Below, piece by piece: positions 20,868 through 32,573 of a DNA stretch of 64,000 nt; position 1 is the stretch's first letter; every line of letters starts with the position of its first letter. A model generated the notes under the pieces. That model was not told the DNA's origin. It ran no database searches and worked only from the letters and a program-made list of their open reading frames with translations. Made by a program: the position numbers and the translations under genes. Source of the stretch: Chiridota heheva (taxonomy: Eukaryota > Echinodermata > Holothuroidea > Apodida > Chiridotidae); assembly GCA_020152595.1 (NCBI GenBank), contig JAIGNY010004475.1, positions 2,822,144 to 2,886,143 on the forward strand, in the 5' to 3' direction.

Positions 20868-23800
20868 GTTGTATTCAGTTTGTTTGTTTGGGTTTAATGG
20901 CACCTTAACAGTCAGGTCATATGTGCCAAATGAGGATAGTTGTGATTCAGTTTGTTTGTTTGGGTTTAATGGCACCTTAACAGTCAGGTCATATGTGCCA
21001 AATGAGGTTAGTTGTATTCAGTTTGTTTGTTTGGGTTTAATGGCACCTTAACAGTCAGGTCATATGTGCCAAATGAGGTTAGTTGTATTCAGTTTGTTTG
21101 TTTGGGTTTAATGGCACCTTAACAGTCAGGTCATATGTGCCAAATGAGGATAGTTGTGATTCAGTTTGTTTGTTTGGGTTTAATGGCACCTTAACAGTCA
21201 GGTCATATGTGCCAAATGAGGTTAGTTGTATTCAGTTTGTTTGTTTGGGTTTAATGGCACCTTAACAGTCAGGTCATATGTGCCAAATGAAGTTAGTTGT
21301 ATTCAGTTTGTTTGTTTGGGTTTAATGGCACCTTAACAGTCAGGTCATATGTGCCAAATGAGGTTAGTTGTATTCAGTTTGTTTGTTTGGGTTTAATGGC
21401 ACCTTAACAGTCAGGTCATATGTGCCAAATGAGGATAGTTGTGATTCAGTTTGTTTGTTTGGGTTTAATGGCACCTTAACAGTCAGGTCATATGTGCCAA
21501 AATGAGGTTAGTTGTATTCAGTTTGTTTGTTTGGGTTTAATGGCACCTTAACAGTCAGGTCATATGTGCCAAATGAGGATAGTTGTATTCAGTTTGTTTG
21601 TTTGGGTTTAATGGCACCTTAACAGTCAGGTCATATGTGCCAAATGAGGTTAGTTGTATTCAGTTTGTTTGTTTGGGTTTAATGGCACCTTAACAGTCAG
21701 GTCATATGTGCCAAATGAGGATAGTTGTGATTCAGTTTGTTTGTTTGGGTTTAATGGCACCTTAACAGTCAGGTCATATGTGCCAAATGAGGATAGTTGT
21801 GATTCAGTTTGTTTGTTTGGGTTTAATGGCACCTTAACAGTCAGGTCATATGTGCCAAATGAGGTTAGTTGTATTCAGTTTGTTTGTTTGGGTTTAATGG
21901 CACCTTAACAGTCAGGTCATATGTGCCAAATGAGGTTAGTTGTATTCAGTTTGTTTGTTTGGGTTTAATGGCACCTTAACAGTCAGGTCATATGTGCCAA
22001 ATGAGGATAGTTGTGATTCAGTTTGTTTGTTTGGGTTTAATGGCACCTTAACAGTCAGGTCATATGTGCCAAATGAGGATAGTTGTATTCAGTTTGTTTG
22101 TTTGGGTTTAATGGCACCTTAACAGTCAGGTCATATGTGCCAAATGAGGATAGTTGTATTCAGTTTGTTTGTTTGGGTTTAATGGCACATAACAGTCAGG
22201 TCATATGTGCCAAATGAGGTTAGTTGTATTCAGTTTGTTTGTTTGGGTTTAATGGCACCTTAACAGTCAGGTCATATGTGCCAAATGAGGATAGTTGTGA
22301 TTCAGTTTGTTTGTTTGGGTTTAATGGCACCTTAACAGTCAGGTCATATGTGCCAAATGAGGTTAGTTGTATTCAGTTTGTTTGTTTGGGTTTAATGGCA
22401 CCTTAACAGTCAGGTCATATGTGCCAAATGAGGTTAGTTGTATTCAGTTTGTTTGTTTGGGTTTAATGGCACCTTAACAGTCAGGTCATATGTGCCAAAT
22501 GAGGTTAGTTGTATTCAGTTTGTTTGTTTGGGTTTAATGGCACCTTAACAGTCAGGTCATATGTGCCAAATGAGGTTAGTTGTATTCAGTTTGTTTGTTT
22601 GGGTTTAATGGCACCTTAACAGTCAGGTCATATGTGCCAAATGAGGTTAGTTGTATTCAGTTTGTTTGTTTGGGTTTAATGGCACCTTAACAGTCAGGTC
22701 ATATGTGCCAAATGAGGATAGTTGTATTCAGTTTGTTTGTTTGGGTTTAATGGCACCTTAACAGTCAGGTCATATGTGCCAAATGAGGTTAGTTGTATTC
22801 AGTTTGTTTGTTTGGGTTTAATGGCACCTTAACAGTCAGGTCATATGTGCCAAATGAGGATAGTTGTGATTCAGTTTGTTTGTTTGGGTTTAATGGCACC
22901 TTAACAGTCAGGTCATATGTGCCAAATGAGGATAGTTGTGATTCAGTTTGTTTGTTTGGGTTTAATGGCACCTTAACAGTCAGGTCATATGTGCCAAATG
23001 AGGTTAGTTGTATTCAGTTTGTTTGTTTGGGTTTAATGGCACCTTAACAGTCAGGTCATATGTGCCAAATGAGGTTAGTTGTATTCAGTTTGTTTGTTTG
23101 GGTTTAATGGCACCTTAACAGTCAGGTCATATGTGCCAAATGAGGATAGTTGTGATTCAGTTTGTTTGTTTGGGTTTAATGGCACCTTAACAGTCATGTC
23201 ATATGTGCCAAATGAGGATAGTTGTGATTCAGTTTGTTTGTTTGGGTTTAATGGCACCTTAACAGTCAGGTCTTATGTGCCAAATGAGGATAGTTGTGAT
23301 TCAGTTTGTTTGTTTGGGTTTAATGGCACCTTAACAGTCAGGTCATATGTGCCAAATGAGGTTAGTTGTATTCAGTTTGTTTGTTTGGGTTTAATGGCAC
23401 CTTAACAGTCAGGTCATATGTGCCAAAATGAGGTTAGTTGTATTCAGTTTGTTTGTTTGGGTTTAATGGCACCTTAACAGTCAGGTCATATGTGCCAAAT
23501 GAGGTTAGTTGTATTCAGTTTGTTTGTTTGGGTTTAATGGCACCTTAACAGTCAGGTCATATGTGCCAAATGAGGATAGTTGTGATTCAGTTTGTTTGTT
23601 TGGGTTTAATGGCACCTTAACAGTCAGGTCATATGTGCCAAATGAGGTTAGTTGTATTCAGTTTGTTTGTTTGGGTTTAATGGCACCTTAACAGTCAGGT
23701 CATATGTGCCAAATGAGGATAGTTGTATTCAGTTTGTTTGTTTGGGTTTAATGGCACCTTAACAGTCAGGTCATATGTGCCAAATGAGGTTAGTTGTATT

Positions 23801-26225
23801 CAGTTTGTTTGTTTGGGTTTAATGGCACCTTAACAGTCAGGTCATATGTGCCAAATGAGGATAGTTGTGATTCAGTTTGTTTGTTTGGGTTTAATGGCAC
23901 CTTAACAGTCAGGTCATATGTGCCAAATGAGGATAGTTGTGATTCAGTTTGTTTGTTTGGGTTTAATGGCACCTTAACAGTCAGGTCATATGTGCCAAAT
24001 GAGGTTAGTTGTATTCAGTTTGTTTGTTTGGGTTTAATGGCACCTTAACAGTCAGGTCATATGTGCCAAATGAGGTTAGTTGTATTCAGTTTGTTTGTTT
24101 GGGTTTAATGGCACCTTAACAGTCAGGTCATATGTGCCAAATGAGGATAGTTGTGATTCAGTTTGTTTGTTTGGGTTTAATGGCACCTTAACAGTCAGGT
24201 CATATGTGCCAAATGAGGATAGTTGTATTCAGTTTGTTTGTTTGGGTTTAATGGCACCTTAACAGTCAGGTCATATGTGCCAAATGAGGATAGTTGTATT
24301 CAGTTTGTTTGTTTGGGTTTAATGGCACCTTAACAGTCAGGTCATATGTGCCAAATGAGGTTAGTTGTATTCAGTTTGTTTGTTTGGGTTTAATGGCACC
24401 TTAACAGTCAGGTCATATGTGCCAAATGAGGATAGTTGTGATTCAGTTTGTTTGTTTGGGTTTAATGGCACCTTAACAGTCAGGTCATATGTGCCAAATG
24501 AGGATAGTTGTGATTCAGTTTGTTTGTTTGGGTTTAATGGCACCTTAACAGTCAGGTCATATGTGCCAAATGAGGTTAGTTGTATTCAGTTTGTTTGTTT
24601 GGGTTTAATGGCACCTTAACAGTCAGGTCATATGTGCCAAATGAGGTTAGTTGTATTCAGTTTGTTTGTTTGGGTTTAATGGCACCTTAACAGTCAGGTC
24701 ATATGTGCCAAATGAGGTTAGTTGTATTCAGTTTGTTTGTTTGGGTTTAATGGCACCTTAACAGTCAGGTCATATGTGCCAAATGAGGTTAGTTGTATTC
24801 AGTTTGTTTGTTTGGGTTTAATGGCACCTTAACAGTCAGGTCATATGTGCCAAATGAGGATAGTTGTATTCAGTTTGTTTGTTTGGGTTTAATGGCACCT
24901 TAACAGTCAGGTCATATGTGCCAAATGAGGTTAGTTGTATTCAGTTTGTTTGTTTGGGTTTAATGGCACCTTAACAGTCAGGTCATATGTGCCAAATGAG
25001 GATAGTTGTGATTCAGTTTGTTTGTTTGGGTTTAATGGCACCTTAACAGTCAGGTCATATGTGCCAAATGAGGATAGTTGTGATTCAGTTTGTTTGTTTG
25101 GGTTTAATGGCACCTTAACAGTCAGGTCATATGTGCCAAATGAGGTTAGTTGTATTCAGTTTGTTTGTTTGGGTTTAATGGCACCTTAACAGTCAGGTCA
25201 TATGTGCCAAATGAGGTTAGTTGTATTCAGTTTGTTTGTTTGGGTTTAATGGCACCTTAACAGTCAGGTCATATGTGCCAAATGAGGATAGTTGTGATTC
25301 AGTTTGTTTGTTTGGGTTTAATGGCACCTTAACAGTCAGGTCATATGTGCCAAATGAGGATAGTTGTGATTCAGTTTGTTTGTTTGGGTTTAATGGCACC
25401 TTAACAGTCAGGTCTTATGTGCCAAATGAGGATAGTTGTGATTCAGTTTGTTTTGTTTGGGTTTTAATGGCACCTTAACAGTCAGGTCATATGTGCCAAA
25501 TGAGGTTAGTTGTATTCAGTTTGTTTGTTTGGGTTTAATGGCACCTTAACAGTCAGGTCATATGTGCCAAATGAGGATAGTTGTATTCAGTTTGTTTGTT
25601 TGGGTTTAATGGCACCTTAACAGTCAGGTCATATGTGCCAAATGAGGATAGTTGTATTCAGTTTGTTTGTTTGGGTTTAATGGCACCTTAACAGTCAGGT
25701 CATATGTGCCAAATGAGGTTAGTTGTATTCAGTTTGTTTGTTTGGGTTTAATGGCACCTTAACAGTCAGGTCATATGTGCCAAATGAGGTTAGTTGTATT
25801 CAGTTTGTTTGTTTGGGTTTAATGGCACCTTAACAGTCAGGTCATATGTGCCAAATGAGGATAGTTGTGATTCAGTTTGTTTGTTTGGGTTTAATGGCAC
25901 CTTAACAGTCAGGTCATATGTGCCAAATGAGGTTAGTTGTATTCAGTTTGTTTGTTTGGGTTTAATGGCACCTTAACAGTCAGGTCATATGTGCCAAATG
26001 AGGATAGTTGTGATTCAGTTTGTTTGTTTGGGTTTAATGGCACCTTAACAGTCAGGTCATATGTGCCAAATGAGGTTAGTTGTATTCAGTTTGTTTGTTT
26101 GGGTTTAATGGCACCTTAACAGTCAGGTCATATGTGCCAAATGAGGATAGTTGTGATTCAGTTTGTTTGTTTGGGTTTAATGGCACCTTATTAACAGTCA
26201 GGTCATATGTGCCAAACAAGGTTAG
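20868..26225. repeat. 71/72-bp satellite, about 75 units, with higher-order structure
   Basis: Unit: agtttgtttgtttgggttta, atggcaccttaacagtcagg, tcatatgtgccaaatgagg, then a junction. Three junctions occur: gttagttgtattc (71 bp), gatagttgtgattc (72 bp) and gatagttgtattc (71 bp). Unit identity is very high. Junction types recur in ordered blocks with a basic period of about 570 bp (eight units). Runs of 72-bp units stay in one reading frame (24 codons per unit), which produces the many 60-108-codon open frames; these are by-products. The last unit (from about 26190) has a ttaacag slip and caaacaagg. Confidence 0.97.
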
Positions 26226-26229
26226 TTGT

Positions 26230-29200
26230 AAATGACTGCCAGATTGGTTCTCAGTGATGACTTAGTTTTGTGGTGGGTGCAATGAGGTTCACTTCATAGC
26301 GATGTCTGAAAATTTGTGCTTCTAACAAAAGCTATGTGACATTCAATGCATGGTGCCATCATGTCTCACTCGATTACTAACGTTGGCGAGGTCATAGGTC
26401 AATTCCACCACAACGTATGGTTAGAAAATACTTTTTGTAAACATAACAAAATTACTAACATTTACACATTACTCTTCATAAATATTAAATTAATTTCATT
26501 TGGCCTGTACTGAAAAAAAAGTACTGACCAAACATTTTTCAAAACAGCCAAAGGCACCTTATTTCATGGCCCTCGGTATTCGCGAACTTAGGGCCGGGTA
26601 TATGCAGCATACTACCTCTTTTATTTAAGAATGGCGACAGTTGAAAAAATATGCTTCTAATAAAAGTTGTAAGCCGTCTTGTATTATTTTAATGTAGGAG
26701 TTAATGGAGGTTTCCACCATGTAACGGTCGATTACCGACGTTATCGGAGAGCAAAGGTCAGTTTGAGTGCAGCATATTCTGGTACAATACATTTTAAAAA
26801 CAAAATTACGAACATTTGCACCTACATGTATTAAAAATGTTAGGCTATGACGTTTTCATGTTTGATTTTTTCTGCATATGAGTTCCAATTTGTTTAGTTT
26901 GGCTACGGAAAAAGCGCAGTGCCCTAATTCCCAGGATACATGTTCCCCTACTTTTTAAGCATAGGCTTATAGAATTAAAAAAGTTATAATACTAGTACAC
27001 AATTGGGGGTGGGGGATTTGTTTGAGTTTCAATTCGCATCTTATGACCCCAAGTTTGGATAAGAAGCCAAGCATGTTCCTTCACGTTGAAGATGTGAATT
27101 TACGGCCCTGAAGTGTCAAAGATTCATTGTATGAAAATGCTTTTCTGCATCTCATCCACCCCATGCCATTTCAGAATTCAATTGTCTTATCAGGGGTGGC
27201 GGAGCGTTCAAAATATTGGGGGATTTAATCAGATAAAGTGACATGTGATAACAATACTGCGGAGGGGAATTGGGGGGAGGTTGGATCAAGTAATGTGATA
27301 CGTTCACCTAAAATTATTGGGCTGAAGCGCGCACATCCCCCTTCCCAGCTCCGCCGCCTCTGTCGATTGCAAGTCATCATTAAATAAAATGATAAAAACC
27401 TTCATATGAACGCACAATGTAAGTTTCGCGTAACTATCATGACCACTTTAATATGAAATTAAAATTGGTTCTTCCCTTTTTTCTGTTTGTTCAAACTTAC
27501 GGAAACACTGAAATATTATATTTAACATTCATCATATCCATGTAATGATAATCATCCTCTGGTTTAACCCGATTATTAGTTCCCACATTGAAAACAAAAC
27601 AACTGTAACTTCAAACCGGGCTTGATACAAAGATAGAAGGCGGGATTACATCATTTCCCCTTTGACGTCGCTAATGCTGCGAAAAAAATCTGGGTCACTG
27701 CCAAACTGCGTTTAGAGCAGTGATGCGGTCTAATCTGCTGCACCGTATAATTTAGTGCACTTAGAATAGCTTTTTGAATGATTTAGCCATTGCATTTTCA
27801 CCCGAATCAGCACTAATGGGGCTGTTATGTAGCAATAAATATTCAAGTGTTTGAAGTTTTTACACAAAAAAACAAGAATGATTGTTTGTTGTCCGTAACT
27901 ACACATGTTGAGAAACGCTATAGCGACCACGTGTGAATTCCACAACTAGGGATGACAGATCACACGGCGTGAGAATATTACCGAGTTTTGAGCATGAGCA
28001 GGCTGTTACCTTATTGATTTATGTCAACACGTGCTGATTTTGTGATTCGTAATCCGGTCATAAAAACAATAACAATACCCAGGCAAACATTTAATCCGTC
28101 CGTAAATACAATTATTAGTTTTGAAATAATTGTTACTCTTTGAAGTAAATGTTAAAAGACCTGGATTTATCTGTAATTTTATTACAGGTGTGAAACGAGA
28201 ATTTCTTCAATGTTTTCATTGCGCATTAGAACTCTTAAAAGCTGGAATACTTTCAACGATAGGCCAAAGGTCATCGATGCGTATGATTTTTCTTGATTTC
28301 TTTGCATCGCTACCCTGGTTCGATTCATGACTTGTGTGTTTCTAATCTTTAACACAAATTCTTCTAGGCAAACTTTAGGAATAGGTAGATTGGAAAAGAA
28401 ACAAGTTGTTGTCCCAAATTTCATAGGAAAGAAGGGACGGGCCCAAATTTCCTAGTGGACCGTTTTTACTATGAGGGGGGAACAAATTTACTGGATGGCT
28501 ACGGCTTAATTGTCTGGGGGTACAAATTTCCTAGGAAATAAGAGCCGGGGGCCAAAATTTACTGGGGGGTAAAATTTATTTTTACACCGATCAGTGGTTG
28601 GGAGAAATGTATTGTGATTCGATAATGAATGGATATGGGCGGAAATTTCTTGTATTTGACGGCTTATGTTAATGAGTGCTAGCCTGGGCCTAGCGCCTTC
28701 CTTGTGAGCACAAGCTAGCTACGTTCCATGCATCCGATCCCAGGTACCGTGGAAATGTTTAGTGTTATGCATATGACCCCTGGGTGAAAAATGTGAAGGC
28801 AATGACATAGTGGGTAAAGATTGACAAGAGAAGGTTGGTTAGATGGTTTCGTGAATTTATGCAAACTTGACTAAACAAAAAAATTAAATTAACATTCGTT
28901 TACACGGAGCATGATTTCCTAAACGGTTACAGTCACAACCTTACTAGCAGCCCTGGGATGCCCCATTGAATACTACCGTACCCAGCGATGATTCTTCCAC
29001 GTGTTCACGAAAACTTATAGGTTTGGAAACAAACTTTTATTTCTGGCAATCTGCTGCCCATCCGGCAAATCCCGGCTTACGCAATGCCGCTGCGTTCACG
29101 AATCCAACAAAACTTTACCCTTAGTTAGTGCTAGTAACCCCCCGTGATAGATAGTGGATTTAAGTATAACGCTCTAGCCTTTCGATGCAATGTAGCACAA

Positions 29201-31090
29201 GACTTACTGACACTTGAGACTTACTGTACCACAAGCGAAAATGATCAAACAACAACTTCACACGTTATCTTCTAGGCTATGTCATGACCTATTATAGAAC
29301 TCGGTACTCCAATCCGATACGGCGTGACCTAAATAAGATTACGAGAATTTGCATATTCATAGCAGAATGTTCGAATTCTGATTGGAAAATACTGCGATAT
29401 GATTAAACACACATGTCCTTACATGTGAACATGTAACTAATAGACACGCGTGTATGGGGGACATGCAATACCAACTGACCAATATCATAGCCCGGAGCGG
29501 TACCGGTACGAAACGCGAATAGGTTTACTGTCTACAGCTAAAAGAGCTATTTTTAGCGAAATTATGTATGAAATATGATACTTTGTTAAAACCTTTCAAG
29601 AGCTTTAATTAAAAAAAATACATGGAATATCTTTTAACAAAATACAACTTTATGAACGATACAAAAATCTCGCTTGAGCCAGAATCTCAAGAGCAAAACT
29701 GTAAAAACCTAGGAGGAGATACATTTTTAAACAAAACTTAGTACAGGCACATATGAGAGGTCACGTACGATTTGATAATCTCCACTCATACACTCTGTGT
29801 ATGGGTGGAGCTAAAAATCAGCCCCTTTTTCTTTGAAGCTTGAGTCATTAGGAAATCTAAATGTATCCCGCCCAGCAGAATTGTTGACCGAGACGGAACA
29901 GAGGGATTTTATGTGAAGAGAATTAATAGATGACTTCGAAACCCAGGGGAAAAGCCGGTCAATCCCAATTAACTTTCTTTGGGGAGGGTATTTATATAGC
30001 CTTCAGTCTCCGGCGAAGAAAAACAACCATCATTTTTATGGGTTTTTTTTCACTGTGTTTACTTTGGGAGGTGACATTATGAAGCATACTGCTAGTTACA
30101 GGGGTGATTTTAGGAATGTTGCAATAACGGCGGTGACTTTTTCAGAGTTACCGATTTTGGCACCGAAAATCGGTGACTCTGTTCATAGTCTTCATTTATT
30201 CAGGATTAGGTCAAGCAAGTTCATCACATATGAAACAGGACTTCAAAATGAACTATGTGGTGAAGAAAGAATATGCGAGGGGAAAAAAAATAAAACAGAA
30301 TCTAGTAAGGGAAATTATAATTTACCATCTGATGAAGTTTTGGCGAAAAACAATTCAAATAGTACAAATACATTGACAATTGCTAAGTTCTCTTTCATAT
30401 AAGATAGCAGAACATATAAATTATGACTCAAAAATAATATTCATCTTAAAAATACAATTTTTGGTATCACAACTTAAGTATGATAAAAAGGTCAAGACAA
30501 TTTAGTAGCTAGAAATTGAGAAGTTGATGTGCATGGATTAAATGGAAATCTATAGGGGGTAATAATAGCTCTGACCAAAAGTGTTTTTGTTCCAAAACCG
30601 GAAAATCTTCAATTTCTAGTATATCATACTACCATTTCACCATAACATCCAAACTCTATCGTAACCATCATAACTCCCTTCAGAGCAAACAGCTTCATCA
30701 AAATTAGTGAAAAGTGAGCCATTTTACAGCATGTTAGTTTCTAAGGCCTTATTATAATTAATCAATTACGCACATTGTAAATGTAAATCTGTGAAATCTG
30801 AAATAAAAAGCCTATGAACTTCTTTTTGCGTGCATATCATTTTTCAATCTATCACCAATGTTATTTGAACGAGATTAGTCAAATATACCTGAAAGGGTTT
30901 GAATCTTCATCATTCATTGAAAGCAAAATTTAGCAAGAGGAAGAAAGTCTCATTTTAGTGACTGAAATCTAAGACAGAAATTTCAAGGAATTCATTCAAA
31001 ATGTTGAGCCGTTTTCTCTTTCATATGTCCATGAAAAGAATTTACAGATTTAAATGTGAAAAATTCAAGATGCATTATTTTCTTTGCAGA
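26230..31090. other. Gene-poor unique-looking DNA
   Basis: No coding pattern, RNA gene or long repeat recognised. A weak tandem of caaatttcctagg-like motifs lies at 28420-28570, and a short strong hairpin at 30144-30180. A short frame at 30055-30402 has no coding support. Confidence 0.5.
30144..30180. repeat. 15-bp-arm hairpin
   Basis: AGAGTTACCGATTTT, loop GGCACCG, AAAATCGGTGACTCT. All positions pair, with one wobble pair if transcribed. Confidence 0.75.
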
Positions 31091-31100
31091 CAATTATATT
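31082..31100 (+). pseudogene. Remnant acceptor of an extra acidic-exon unit
   Basis: ttattttctttgcag followed by acaattatattg matches the acceptor and first bases of the exon units just downstream, then jumps straight to the sequence that normally follows an intron start (ttcatagaacttaacttgaa). It looks like a unit whose body was deleted. Confidence 0.45.
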
Positions 31101-31166
31101 GTTCATAGAACTTAACTTGAACAGAATTAAAATTGAAAGATTCAAGATTTATTATTTTCTTTGAAG

Positions 31167-31355
31167 ACGATGATATGGTGAAACTGAAGGTAGATCATGA
31201 CGAGGATGTGGAAAACCCACTAGTCCAAGACAAGTGTGATGGGGGTCAGGTGACTGTTACAAAAGAGTATACCACTACACAAGAAGAGAGTGATATTAAC
31301 CAAGAAGTTACATTTGAACAAGAGATTGAAGTTAAGCAAAAAGGCACCCTTTCAG
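31167..31355 (+). CDS. Acidic exon unit 1 of the zinc-finger locus (intact)
   Basis: Acceptor attttctttgaag ends at 31166; donor TTCAG|GTAAGT at 31356. It is exactly 189 bp, phase 1 in and phase 1 out. It encodes DDDMVKLKVDHDEDVENPLV, then QDKCDGGQVTVTKEYTTTQE and ESDINQEVTFEQEIEVKQKG. This is a strongly acidic, Gln/Val-rich segment of the type found between N-terminal domains and zinc fingers. Because both ends are phase 1, such units can be included, skipped or duplicated without changing the frame. It is the first of four tandem units. Its role is not known. Confidence 0.6.
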
Positions 31356-31568
31356 GTAAGTAAGAATACAAATCTTCAGTTGATCTCATGCATGGTGGAG
31401 CCATTAGATATACATTTGGTCCATGGGATAGAACAGTCAACGAGCTCAAATGCTTTAAAATTTCTTTAAAACTAGGAAAATAACAAAATCAAAATTTCAC
31501 AAGTTCATAGAACTTAACTTGAACAGAATTAAAATTGAATGATTAAAGATTTATTATTTTCTTTGAAG

Positions 31569-31756
31569 ACGATTATACGGTGAAACTGGAGGTAGATCAA
31601 GATGAGGATGAGGAAACCTACTAGTCCAAGACAAGTGTGATGGGGGTCAGGTGACTGTTGCAAAAGAGTATACTACTACACAAGAAGAGAGTGATGTTAA
31701 CCAAAAAGTTACATTTGAACAAGAGGTTGAAGTTAAGCAAGAAATCACACCTTCAG
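31569..31756 (+). pseudogene. Acidic exon unit 2, frameshifted
   Basis: Copy of the exon at 31167 with the same splice sites but 188 bp long. Relative to unit 1 one base is lost in gaggaaacctac (about 31612), so the frame hits a TAG in ctactagtcc almost at once. It would break the message if included. Confidence 0.6.
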
Positions 31757-31972
31757 GTAAGTGAGAATACAAATCTTCATTTGAACTCATGCATGGTGGA
31801 GCCATTAGACATACATTTGGTCCATGGAAAAAAACAGCCAACGAGCTCAAATGCTTTAAAATTTCTCTAAAACTAGGAAAATAACAAAATCAAAATAATT
31901 TCACAAGTTCATAGAACTTAACTTGAACAGAATTAAAATTGAATGATTAAAGATTTATTATTTTCTTTGAAG

Positions 31973-32160
31973 ACGATTATACGGTGAAACTGGAGGTAGA
32001 TCATGACGAGGATGTGGAAAACCTACTAGTCCAAGACAAGTGTGATGGGGGTCAGGTGACTGTTGCAAAAGAGTATACTACTACACAAGAAGAGAGTGAT
32101 GTTAACCAAGAAGTTACATTTGAACAAGAGGTTGAAGTTAAGCAAAAATCACACCTTCAG
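31973..32160 (+). pseudogene. Acidic exon unit 3, frameshifted near its 3' end
   Basis: Copy of unit 1 with intact splice sites and an open frame for most of its length (DYTVKLEVDHDEDVENLLVQ onward). It is 188 bp, because one base is missing in gcaaaaatcacacc near 32145, so it exits in the wrong phase. It could be skipped in splicing, or it may be dead. Confidence 0.55.
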
Positions 32161-32375
32161 GTAAGTGAGAATACAAATCTTCATTTGAACTCATGCATGG
32201 TGGAGCCATTAGACATACATTTGGTCCATGGAAAAAAACAGTCAACGAGCTCAAATGCTTTAAAATTTCTCTAAAACTAGGAAAATAACAAAATCAAAAT
32301 AATTTCACAAGTTCATAGAACTTAACTTGAAGAGAATTAAAATTGAAAGATTTAAGATTTTTTTTTTCTTTGAAG

Positions 32376-32573
32376 ACGATTATACAATGAAACTGGAGGT
32401 AGATCATGACAAGGATGTGGAAAACCTACTAGTCCAAGACAAGTGGGATGGGGGTCAGGTGACTATCACAAAAGAGGTTGCGGTAAAAGTAAAACAAGCA
32501 GAGTGCGCTGTTACGCCAGAAGTTATTGAACAAGTGGTTGAGGTTAAACAAGAAGTCTGTGACACCCCTTCAG
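32376..32573 (+). CDS. Acidic exon unit 4 of the zinc-finger locus
   Basis: 198 bp, phase 1-1, acceptor tttctttgaag, donor TTCAG|GTAAGC. The 5' half matches the other units (DDYTMKLEVDHDKDVENLLV). The 3' half differs: KEVAVKVKQAECAVTPEVIE and QVVEVKQEVCDTPS. The phase-1 exit fits the acceptor of the zinc-finger exon at 34603 (split codon gives Asp). It has a duplicate at 41596. Confidence 0.6.

Noticed and set aside
20812..26119. Repeated 60-108-codon proteins (SVCLFGFNGTLTVRSYVPNE repeats)
   Set aside because: Generated by runs of 72-bp satellite units and ended by 71-bp units; no independent start, flank or splice signal.
20868..26225. CRISPR-like array
   Set aside because: Units are contiguous and near-identical along their whole length with no unique spacers, and the context is eukaryotic.
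29988..30402. TATA box and start of a small gene (frame at 30055)
   Set aside because: The TATTTATATAG is only about 15 bases from the candidate initiator, and the frame has no coding-like composition or splice partner.
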